From Drosophila persimilis (taxonomy: Eukaryota; Arthropoda; Insecta; Diptera; Drosophilidae), in the NCBI RefSeq assembly GCF_003286085.1, contig NW_020825288.1, forward strand, positions 18,414,001-18,478,000: 64,000 bases of DNA. Reading direction: 5' to 3'. The notes under the pieces were generated by a model, which searched no databases, had not been told where the DNA came from, and saw only the letters and a list, made by a program, of their open reading frames with translations. Within the stretch, counting starts at the first letter, position 1; every line of letters starts with the position of its first letter. Positions 45,701 through 55,611 of the stretch are shown piece after piece. Both the position numbers and the translations under genes were made by a program.

Positions 45701-48700
45701 CTATAAAAGTCGGAAACCGCACAAAAAAGGGGATGTTTTTTGTTATTATATACATAGTTAGGTATCCGGTACTTAATGACAAATTTAAGAGGAAATCCTC
45801 TTACCGTCTAATGGCGAGCACTTTCTGTATGCTGACGACCTAATCTTCTAGGACGATTTTGCAATTCCGATTGCGTACAATTATAAAAGTGAATACCAAT
45901 TTAAGGATTCGTTTGAAAACAAGGACATTGGTATTTTTCGTTAGCTTTTTATGTATTCCTGACTTTCCATTTTAAAGAATTATTATTTTTTGATGAAGTC
46001 GTCCACAAGTTAGGGTTGGGATTCAGTGAGTGCCGAATGGAGACGAGTCGAAGAGAGGGAAGCAAAAAATCCATGCTTATTTCCATATCCATGGTTATTT
46101 CTGTTCGAAACAATGTCGACGAGTTTTCCATTTATTCCAGAGACTTTTATAAATATTTAATTACTGAATAATCATTATTCTCCTTTATATTTATGTAGTT
46201 TCTTTAGCCCCATCTCATATCATACTTACTGATAAGTGGATTATCGATCATTTCGAGTATTAATATAATAAATTAAACATTACTCGACCATTCCATTCTT
46301 CTTAAAAGGAGAAAGAATAAAAACAAGCTAGAATGTAAGCCAGATTGAATTCAACGCCGACGATGACCGCAGCACATCAAACGATTTCTGGGCCAATAAA
46401 ATGTCCCCCATGCTGCTGCCCGATAGGAAAAGATTATTTATTTTTATTTCGAGAGGCTGATGTTTGGCTTGCCTACGCTTGAGTTTTGTTTCGGTTGTGT
46501 ATTGTTTTTGTTAATTTTGCTGTTGCTGTTTTCTGCTTGGTTTGCTGAACTGAACGAATATAAGAAAACTAGTATGTATTAGGTTTGGGAACCATGATCT
46601 CATCACACGACCCGTCCCAAAGACTCGCATCTACGTTGTATACCCAAAGCTTTGAGTAGCTACAAATTATTCAAAAATCTATATAAAAGGATTTTCGATT
46701 TTGGTTTTGCACTTCTGCAGTTACACGATTTGTTAGTACGATTATTTTATTGAATTTAATTGAAAATAATCTTAAACAAGAAACCAAAACTAGTTTCGTG
46801 AGTCGAAGCTGTACAATGAATAACGAAAACAAACATTTTCCTCAGGTTTTTTTAGTCGGTTCGATTTACTTTTTTATTAGCTTTACGTTTAGTACAAAAG
46901 ATGGGGTTCATCTCATTTTTAACTTCTATAATGATAGCAATAAACATGTGGTCGCGAGCGTACGCAAAATAGAGGTCGGCTTTGGCTTAATCTAGTAAAA
47001 TGGAATAATCTGCGAAACGGAACAGCATAAAATATTCCAAAGAAGTTAATTTATTTCAAAAGAGGAATAATGTAGCTTTCTATCGAGTGTTTACACAAGA
47101 AATTAGTTTACTATATCACTTCATATCCCCTTAAGAAATAACTTAGGTGGCTTTTAAGAGATGCTATGAGGAACAACTATTATCAGGAATAATTTTTCTT
47201 ATAGGAGAAAATAGTAAATGAAAACATGACTATACAAATACCTAAAAAGTAAACTTTTGCCATTTGAATAGGTTTTCCGATCAAAGGCAATGAAAATGTA
47301 TGCCAATTGGTAAAATTAACTGAGCTTCAATCAGTTTAGAAATAATAATAATATCGGGACAAAAGTAAATATATGGAAATGTGTTTTTATTGACTTTTAA
47401 TTTTTTGGCCTCGGTTGAAATATCCACGGAAATACATACATATTTACATACAGCGATTCTTGTTCAGCCACATGCATTTTTCCGACTGTAGGAAGACCTA
47501 ATTACATACATATGTACATATGTAAAATATATATTTATCGGAGATCCTTTAACTATTTATTATTTATGGTATCGAGAGAGAGAGATGTTGATAAGGATGA
47601 TATATCGATTGCTGGTACTCTTAGTAACGAATTCTTCCTCGTCCCCTTGCAGCTGTAAATAAAACCTACATACCTGTATATTTGATATTACGAGTGCTCA
47701 AATTGTTGTTCCCATGGGAAGATAATCTTAATCTTAAGACACATACATACAACCATTATATACACTATCTACGTTACGTGTATGTACATACATATGTACA
47801 TATGTATGTAGCTATGAAGATAGTAACATCCATAGTAACATGCATTGTGTCTTGTCTTAATACAATTTCAGAGTCCTCACTTCCGCCATACCAACGTTCC
47901 AACAAAATATTGCGACTGAAAGATGCAGGTGAGTACGAGTAGCAGCGACTTAGTCGACAACAATTTAGAGTTTCGCCCTGCCCTTTAAGATTCAGACGAA
48001 GGAGACTACTCCCAAAACGACGAAAAGTCAGCAGCGGCCACGTGGAGCGTACACAGCAACAGCTTTTCGAGCACCATCAAGCAATCGGAATCGCAGTTTC
48101 TTGGCCCAAGTATAGAGTCTTTTACTACTGAAGGAAAAGGTGAGACTTTTTTTTGGCCATTACGACACTAGAGCACGGGGCGCTCTTATCGTGGGGCGCT
48201 CTTCTTTTTGAGAGCGTGAGAGAGAGCGTTTTCGATTATTTAAATTTGAGAGTGAGTTTGCTCGCATATGTATGTACGACAATGTATATATGTATGCATG
48301 CATGCATGCATGTATGTAGGCACACACATAAATACATGCCGACAGAGATTACCCGAAACATCTGCGCTCGCGTGCGTGTGATTGGGACGCCGGTCGCGAC
48401 AGAGGACAAGTTGTTCGTGGCGCCAGGCTGCCGCGTCAGGTCGTCACTTTCTATATTGATATTAACTTTTAAGCGAAAACAGCAAAAGCGAAATGAAAAT
48501 AAATAATGAGCGAAAAACAAACACCAACGAATGCGACTGATCGGCGGAGCGAGGTGAGTTGGCGGTAATGGCGGTGCCGATGGCGCCGAACCCCTCCAAC
48601 AACAATCTTTGCGCCTGCTTACAACGATCTAAGTGCGGGGCACGGGAATGACTTGGCGCCCCTGTATATCCACGTCAATGGGGCTATGATATCATTCATT

Positions 48701-50140
48701 TCATGGCATTCAGTGCCCACCCGACGACGTCTTCGGACGATGGAACAGTGAAACTGGCCAGAATTGCAGTGTCTGTGTGTACAAACATGTATGTATGTAT
48801 GTACATGTGTATGGTTATGTTAAATGTGTATTTGATTTTGTATGGTATTGTACTTGTACTGGCGACAAAATGACGGAAAACTATTACACTTAAATGGACC
48901 GTTAAGTTGCGGTTTTACGACGATTTGGTTTTGACATGCTAGTTAAAAATAGAAATAAACAAAATCTAAACCATTATTATACCGTTGCCGAGGGTATTGT
49001 ACTCTTTCTCGGAGAATATCAGTACAGTGCGCCGACCCTATGGCTACCTTTGCAGATCGGGGCTTTCTATTTGATCAGTTATTGGTCCTTTGAATTTATG
49101 CATCTGTATAAATAATAGTATGTTCCGAACAAGTGCGAAACTAGGGTAAGACAGCCCTATTTTCGATTGAGCTAAGTACCAGCCAAGCTCTATGAATAAA
49201 AGGCATTTCCGACTAATATTGTTAATGTATCTATGTTTTCTCGCCAATCTAATCAATTTGTTTCTATTCAGTGTCAAATTGAAGCCGAATCTTAGCAAAG
49301 GCCCTTTTTTTTTGTCTAAACGAAATGTAGAGTCTCTTTTACACAGGCTCCCAAAAAACCAAAACCGTGCATAATTTTATTTACCGTGGCAAAAATGTAA
49401 AATTTGTAGAAATTCAGACCACTTCGATAATGAAATAAATTTAATTTAATTGCTGTCTCTCTTATTTTTCAGGTGACACAGTCAACACCAAGGGCTGGTG
49501 CCAAATTGCCTATTGGGAGCTGTCCCATCGCGTTGGAGAGTTCTTTCACGCTAGAAAGACAACTGTCAATATCTACACAGATGGGGTTGTGGACAGTGGT
49601 GGAGATAGCATGTGCCTTCGCGAGCTAACTGCCGTGGGCAGGGGACCTCACTCTGACGCTGTCCAAAATACACGACAAAAAGTCGGGCTAGGTAAAAAAT
49701 TAGAAATTAGAAATAGTTGTACGTCGACTCTTCAAATGAAAATGTTTCTACTTACATTTCAGGAGTTACATTGAGCCTTGAAAGCGGCGATGTTTGGATT
49801 TACAATCGAGGCAACGTGCCAATCTTTGTAGACTCTCCGACACTAGCCGAACATCTGGACCGTGTCTGCAAAGTAATGCCTGGATATTGTCTGAAGGCCT
49901 TCGAAACTAACAGGTTCGAATAAATTGGATGCCATCATCTAGATAAACGAAGTTCTAAATCTTTTTTATTATAGGGCTCAACTGTTAATCACAAAACGGT
50001 CTCATAATCATCCATTGGGACCTATCGACCGGTTTAGCATGAAAATAAGTTTCGTCAAGGGCTGGGGTCATACATACAAACGGCAGGATATTATGGGCTG
50101 TCCCTGCTGGCTGGAGGTGCATTTCAGCCACCTGCGGTGA
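39702..50140 (+). CDS. Dad: Inhibitory SMAD Daughters against dpp
   Basis: Six coding exons, 39702-40713, 47872-47928, 47990-48139, 49473-49691, 49763-49913 and 49975-50140, all GT-AG, close in phase to 584 residues. Exon 1 ends in a divergent MH1 domain with the Smad6/7-type zinc-ligand block (CPSARDCVYTCCNPLHW). The MH2 domain starts at GDTVNTKGWCQIAYWE and ends CWLEVHFSHLR, without the SSXS phosphorylation tail of receptor-activated SMADs, as expected of an inhibitor. A PPPPY motif (about residue 70) could bind WW domains of Smurf-type ligases; the linker has only LPPY. Dad blocks Dpp/BMP receptors and Mad phosphorylation in the cytoplasm and is itself induced by Dpp. The ATG at 39702 was chosen because this frame alone carries the MH1 residues; an equally long frame from 39674 overlaps it. 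A 7.2-kb intron 1 hosts several transposons. Confidence 0.95.
41061..41672. mobile_element. Miniature TA-flanked element, pogo/Tigger-like termini
   Basis: 612 bp between TA dinucleotides; ends read CGGTCGAACTTC and GAGGTTCGACTG, a near-perfect inverted repeat. The interior is made of short, palindromic variants of CCTTATAACGAA / TTCGTTATAAGG-type words (CTTATAAGGAATTTCCTTATAG at about 41165). No transposase remains, so it is a nonautonomous relic. TCGAACCTC..TATAACGAA ends are typical of pogo/Tigger families. Confidence 0.7.
42184..43914 (+). mobile_element. Young Tc1-like element with 234-bp IR/DR ends
   Basis: 1731 bp flanked by TA (42182-42183, 43915-43916). Terminal inverted repeats 42184-42417 and 43681-43914 are each 234 bp and differ, by eye, at a single base. 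Each arm has an outer CAGTATGTCAAGAAACTCTT and an inner CACTGTCAAGAAACTCTTTA copy, the IR/DR layout known from Bari, Paris, S and Minos. The transposase frame is broken. Located in Dad intron 1 in the sense orientation. Confidence 0.93.
42586..43620 (+). pseudogene. Tc1-like transposase, frameshifted
   Basis: The first 250 residues are intact from ATG 42586: a paired HTH region (SVADMVDMFSVSRKTIYNVL), a GGGRKRKIDRR linker resembling GRPR, a second HTH, and catalytic Asp 1 (YCDETK) and Asp 2 (QDNDPKH). The frame then shifts near 43340-43350 (after PKHR) and again near 43475; the third acidic residue (SPIENLW) survives in another frame. Very young decay, as the ends are still near identical; the copy may be movable only with transposase supplied in trans. 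Confidence 0.9.
44935..45580 (+). repeat. Dispersed repeat with GACA tract, copy 2
   Basis: Same family and orientation as 32400-33015. Ends in CAATACTCATTTTGAGTATCGG, a hairpin followed by GATATAAA. The (GACA/GACG)n tract is at about 45415-45445. Confidence 0.8.
48380..48760 (+). promoter_or_regulatory. GGCGCC-rich block in Dad intron 3, candidate BMP enhancer
   Basis: GGCGCCAGGCTGCCG at 48419-48433 fits the BMP activation element GGCGCCA-N4-GNCV. Further GGCGCC words lie at 48582 and 48655, with GACGACGTC and GGACGATGG nearby (48722-48742). The block is GC-rich inside an AT-rich intron between the linker and MH2 exons. An intronic BMP enhancer is known for D. melanogaster Dad; whether this is its ortholog cannot be decided here. 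Confidence 0.45.
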
Positions 50141-51994
50141 CAATACTTGCTGCTGGCCCTTACGGCAGTAATTTCACCAGCAGCGCCCTCGCCTCTTTGC
50201 TCTGACCAACAGAGTTTCTGGCGGAGAGAGAGAGACTTCCAACGCTCGCGCCAACTGCTGCGCAAAGTGCAAAAGTTGTTGACCACTCTGTGTAGTAAAG
50301 TTTGGTTGGTTACAGATCCAACCACGGGAACAAAGAGCTTGGAACTGCGTATACCGAGCTGCCGATAAGCCATCAAACAACCAATAATTTGGAACCACAA
50401 AGGACTGCAAAGAAATCATTTAAAATGTTTACATAAATAGCTACTTACTTAATGTTTCAATTAACTACAAATAGGCACATTGAAATTAAGCTATTCATCA
50501 TTAGATTCGCATTAAGGGAGGAGATGTGCGGGAGCTTGAATTTAAGTAAATATCTAGTAATGATTGTTAAACATATATAGCTAAAATTTAAATACTGTGA
50601 TTCACTCTAAATATACACACATAGTATGTACAGACGCATAGGTAGGACTATGCGAGTAGATGTGGCATACATATATAAATATTTAAATTATATAGACATG
50701 CATGTATACACGTGTACGATATTTGCGCCCATTAAATTTAACTAAATATGAATATGGATCCGATCCTGAGCACCAAATGTATATACCCACATTGAACCCC
50801 AATCTATCCCAATCAAATGAGATCAATCATTATTCAAATATAAAAAGGTTCAGTAGAAATGTTTACACAAACGTGCATATGCTTATTACGTTACACATTA
50901 GTTAGTAATCCCAAATTTTGGCGCATACGGATAGAATTGCTTTGGAGCTAGCAAACGTCAAGTTCAAACATTTTTATTTTTTTATGTTGATATTTTGACG
51001 GTTTTTATTTTTCATAGCTCCCCGACAAAGGCACACTTCACCACCTCGTCACGTCGAAGTTTATATACCCTTAAATTTCAACGAAAGTAAATCGGAACCT
51101 TTCAAACAGGCTATCAGGCTGTTACGGAAAAATGGAAACGTGAACGCTTGATGCGATTCTATATAAACAAAGAAGACTTGTTTTTTGATAAATTGTTCTT
51201 TGCCAGCTACATATATGTATACAAATAGAGGTCCGATCCGACGAATTTCGAAAAATGATTAGAGAGATTTGCTTGCAAAGATAAAGATGGATATGGTGGA
51301 GAGGCATCCTAGTGTTTATCACAATCATCCGACCAATTTTATATCAAATTGGGCATACAAAAATTTCAGTTTGGGATTTGATCTATTCGTCTATTTTTGT
51401 TTAAATGTCGCCAGTTTCAGTTGCATTTCTAGATCTCAGAAATGCAAATATGAGCATTGGGTGTGGCATTAAAAAAAATCCGTGCGCTAGGTTTAGTATT
51501 TTATCTGTGTAAATCTACCGAACCGAACCATATGGCAGTCAATTAGACTCTAGAAATGCCTGCCACTCCTGATAATTATTATCATAGTTTGATTTAAACA
51601 TTTCATTGTTTCAAAGAACCAGTAACTTCAAAACAATGGTCTTCATTTAAATGTAAATAGTTTAAGACACGAGTCTAACAAATTGTATAATAGAAAAAGT
51701 AAAATAACAGCTGATTTTTCCACTTTCCTTCAAATTGGAATGAGACAGATGTACTATAGATATAAATATGATCAAATATATAATCACAGCAGTTATACTG
51801 TTAAGTTTTAACATAACATATTGCAACTTCAATTTATTTAAAAAACTCGACGGTTTTTCAATGAAAAACTTGCCTTATTTGTTTTGAAAACGATGGAGTG
51901 TAAGAAATCATTTTCAGTGAAAGTCAGTGCACTGGAGGAATAAAATGTCACCCAGATCATAGTCTGATTTATTATATCGGATAGTGCAGATAAT
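50141..51994. other. Dad 3' UTR and spacer to Ns1
   Basis: No supported gene. The first part should be the Dad 3' UTR, as it is AT-rich with TACATA/TATATA runs. Open frames at 50147-50400 on both strands lack protein-like features. Confidence 0.5.
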
Positions 51995-53991
51995 TTATTC
52001 AATTACATAATCCTTATCGAAATCATATTTATCTGCTTTTGAAGTAGATGAACCCGAACCCAGGCTGAAGTTATCCAGAACATCTGTAATTTTTGAAATT
52101 TTCTTCTCATTACGCACATTCTGCTTCTTCTTTCGTTTTTGCACTTCTTTTATAGATTTGTTGAGCGATTGATTTTCTGAAAACAAGATTTTATATACAA
52201 AATTAATATTTTAAAGTTACTATAAGTGGTGGTAAGATAATAATTACCTTCTAAAAGCAGTACGGGGTCTGGTTTTTCTTTTTCATCACCCAATTTTCTT
52301 TTACGAGTTCTCAACGACTTGTCCTTCTCGTTGATAACTAGATTTGGTGAAATATTAGTCGCCGTATCATCTTCTTCGCGAGGTTTCCTAATCTCCAGAG
52401 AACCTGTGCATGCGATCTCCATAGCTTCATCTGTTTTTACAGTGCATTGCTCTAGTATATCTGTCTCCATGGACTCAAAGTTATCAACATCAAACTCGCG
52501 GGCCTCGGCGTGTACTATCGAGGCACTAATGTGGACACTTTGCGGCTCGACTACTTCGGGAGGTTGTGTGCAATATTTTATTTTGCCAGTGTTCCAGTCA
52601 TTGAGCACGCTGCGCGCAGCTGCCACAACATCAGGCACTCCTTTTTTTAAGAATTTTCCTAAGGAGGGGACAGTTAGTTAGCAATAGGCTACAAATTCAA
52701 CGCACTCACCCATTCTAGCAGCCTTCTTTGCAAAGAATTCTTCAAAGGTGTCGTAGCTTGTAATATCATACATAGAGCAGAAATACTCTTTGCTGGCTCG
52801 TCTTAAAACGCTTTCCGCAATTGTGAATGGATCTTTTACATCGCCCACGCGCTGGGCGTTCTTGAGCACTGCATGTGAACTTTCAGCTCCGCTCGTAAAT
52901 ACAATCCCCGGACAATCGATTAGTTTGATCTTTGAATCAAGTTCTACTTCCTGCATGGCCCTTTAGTTTTCGAAGACCAATGTAAATTAAATTGAATACA
53001 AATAATAATTAGACAGGAGACTTACTTAGTCACACCTGGGGTACTGCCCACCATGCACGATCTTCCTCGGGTCAGCGAATTGATTATTGAGCTCTTTCCC
53101 ACATTTGGGATTCCAACAACTCCCACTCGTATCGATGTCTTGATGCCTTTGTTTCGGCAGTAATTGCCCAGCATCGACATTAGTAGCTCAGCTCCAATGC
53201 ACACCGATCCCTGCATGGCTTTAGCGGATTTCATGTCGTGAAGTTTTCGGCGACCTAAACGTGACGCCTGATCTTGTGTAGAAGCTTTAAACGCAGTCAC
53301 TGGACCTACACGCCTGAAGTACTTAATCCAGTTATCTAGATTTTCCCTAGGCACTAGATCCGCCTTGTTTAGTATAAGTACAAGGCGTTTGTTGCCAGGG
53401 GCTCCTCGAACGGCGCGTTCTACTTCGGTGCAGCGCGTTCCGAGGGGATCACGAGCATCCACTACTTCCAGGACAACGTCGGCATTTTCAATGACCTTAC
53501 GGAATTCTTTAAAATATTGCTTCAGAGACTGCTCCTTTGTGACTGCATTCTTATACTTTTTCTGATTGTCATCGACCGAACCGTCTTCGTGCATAGCTCC
53601 ATGGACTGTGCTCCGCATGTCTGCATCTTCTACCATAGATTCCAGGGACTTGAATTTATTTTGCTCTCGTTCTAATTTGAAAGCATCGCGGCGCGCTTGC
53701 CGTTCGGCTTCTTGCCGTTGTTTGGCCTCCTCAACTTCCTTCAGTATGTCATCCTTAAATGGGCAGATATTCGGTATCTGAATGAGCTTCTGTTTTTTGC
53801 TGCCTTTTTTTGGATTTTTCTTTGCATCGCGACGCTCCTTCCTGTTGTGCTCGCGTACCTTTTTATCGATTTTGTGCTTAAGACGACCAGTCAATCGCTT
53901 TGATTTTTTAGCTGCAATACCACAGATCATGAGATGATCTTTAATCTTTACGAATAGCAAATTACTTACTCTTCAATCGTTTTAGAGCCAT
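51995..53991 (-). CDS. Ns1: Nucleostemin-family circularly permuted GTPase
   Basis: Five exons, 53991-53970, 53911-53026, 52960-52710, 52658-52248 and 52176-51995, close in phase to 583 residues. The start MALKRLK joins a strongly basic N-terminus (nucleolar targeting; KRLTGRLKHKIDKKVREHNRKERR-like, shown only in part), then a coiled segment with Glu/Arg runs, and the permuted GTPase: G4 NKADLVP, then G1 GIPNVGKSS, and G3 DCPG split onto the next exon. The acidic C-terminal domain and a final KK-rich tail follow. Drosophila NS1 acts in nucleoli and in release of large ribosomal subunits to the nucleoplasm. Shares a 197-bp divergent promoter with mRpS11. Length fits the fly protein. Confidence 0.94.
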
Positions 53992-54100
53992 TTCATTAAC
54001 AATTAACTACAACTTAGATTGGTTTCCAGCACGTGTTATGATTTTGCCACTCACAATATACATCGACAACAAAATATTTCTTTCTAGTTTTCCAGCATTT

Positions 54101-54143
54101 TTATCGACAGTGTCGATAATTCCGTGTTGAACTGGTCACACTG
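54101..54143. promoter_or_regulatory. Divergent Ns1/mRpS11 promoter: palindromic DRE-like site and Motif 1
   Basis: 54101-54119 is a perfect inverted repeat around one base, TTATCGACAGTGTCGATAA; each half resembles the DRE (TATCGATA) recognised by DREF. At 54133-54143 TGGTCACACTG is an exact Motif 1 element (bound by M1BP), which marks housekeeping and ribosomal-type promoters in flies. Confidence 0.7.
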
Positions 54144-54188
54144 GAAATGACGTAACTGAGAACATATGTTTGTTGAGATTTTATAAAA

Positions 54189-55053
54189 ATGTATATTAAA
54201 GCGATTTTAAATGCCGTTCGCTATGCTAAGCGAGTTAATTTGCCCGTACAAATGCCATTAAGTACTTCAAGCATTCACACAAGCGTGTGCTCCAGAAAGG
54301 CAGAAGACCGCAAGGAAATGTTGGCGTCGCTGCCCGCTAAGGACGAGGGAACTGTTGGCGAAAAGTCTGTGGATATTGATACACTTATTAACCGGTACGA
54401 GCCACGCATTTCGAAATAAATAACAACTGAATAATATTTGGTCGTTTTTATAGAAAGTCCAAGTTCTTTCCCGATGCAGCCATAGCCACTCAACTATTTA
54501 ATGGAATGCCCTTCAACGAGCTGCCCGTTTGCAACATCCGCGTTTCTCCAAACAACACAATAATATCAGTGACGGACTACAAAGGCATGATTTAATAGAT
54601 ATATATAATTATAAATGATATAATTCGTATTTTAGGTGTACCTAGGCTAATACGTTCTTGCGGTATAGAAGGATTTAAAAATACCAGGAAGGGGACGAAC
54701 ATTGCGGCACAAGCGACGGCCGTAAGCATAAGCGCAGTGAGTTGTGTGGCATATTCTTAGCTAGATATACATTTCTACAAACTTACATGTATGTATTTTA
54801 CTACATTTTTGATTGCAGAAAGCAATTGAATTGGGTTGGAAAACGATTCGAGTGAAGGTTCGTGGCCTCGGACCTGGACGAATGGTAGGCTTGCACATTC
54901 CACCTATCATACATAATCAAATAAATTATTGCTTTATGATTGCAGTCGGCTATTAAAGGGCTGCAAATGGGTGGATTAAATATAGTATCTATTACCGATA
55001 ACACACCAGTTTCATGGAATCCACCGCGACCTCGAAAGCAAAGAAGCCTATAA
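54189..55053 (+). CDS. mRpS11: Mitochondrial small-subunit ribosomal protein S11
   Basis: Five exons, 54189-54394, 54454-54584, 54636-54736, 54819-54884 and 54946-55053, close in phase to 203 residues. The first ~60 residues are Ser/Arg/Lys-rich, a mitochondrial presequence. The rest is the bacterial uS11 fold: [31 protein letters not shown] (shown in part), [10 protein letters not shown] and [20 protein letters not shown]. It binds 12S rRNA at the platform of the 28S mitoribosomal subunit. Intron 2 uses a GC donor (AAAG|GCATGA), the only reading that keeps frame. Promoter shared with Ns1. Confidence 0.95.
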
Positions 55054-55611
55054 CTTAAAGCCGCTAAAAGCTTATGTATGCACACGAAATAAACTTAAAA
55101 TGTCTAAAAATCCATAACAAGATATAATTAATGAATGCATTGTGCCATGCGGTACCATGGTTTCAAACTCCATTTCATTGTGGAGTGCTTTTTTATTAAA
55201 TGTACATTGTTAACCTTGTCTATTAATTGTAATGGGAGGATGTTTTTTTTTTCGTAACTTGTACATACATATGTACATATATGTAAAATTAAACTAGGCC
55301 ATTAAACATACAAATGTATAAAATACGGTATTATAGCTTAGTTAAAAATCCTAATCAATCTTAAAACAATGGGCTGCCATACGCCGTTAATGTTATGGAT
55401 GCCATAAAACATAAATATCACTTAGCGAACATATGTGTGAATAGTCTTGTGCACTCATTAATATGCAAAAAACTACATACCATACCTGAATCCGCGCATA
55501 CTCAATGTTTCAATGGAATGCTTTTCAAAATGGAATTCTAAGTGATACAAAATTATCTTTGTACAATGAATATTGATTTTGGTTTTGGCTATGCGGTTCG
55601 GATTCTCATTG
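55054..55611. other. Spacer between convergent 3' ends (mRpS11, Keap1)
   Basis: No gene seen. It holds the 3' UTRs, with AATAAA at 55088-55093 for mRpS11, and a TACATATGTACATATATG microsatellite near 55262. Confidence 0.6.

Larger units (their letters stand above)
40714..47871. other. Dad intron 1
   Basis: 7158 bp. Contains the miniature TA-flanked relic (41061-41672), the Tc1-like element (42184-43914), GACA-type dispersed repeat copy 2 (44935-45580), and long TATGTA/TACATA microsatellite tracts (43910-44240, 44340-44410). GGCGCCA at 41724 and 42092 have no fitting GNCV half. No other gene seen on either strand. Confidence 0.7.

Noticed and set aside
50147..50400. Open frames after the Dad stop on both strands
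   Set aside because: No homology-like features, no phase-compatible exons; this is the start of the Dad 3' UTR.
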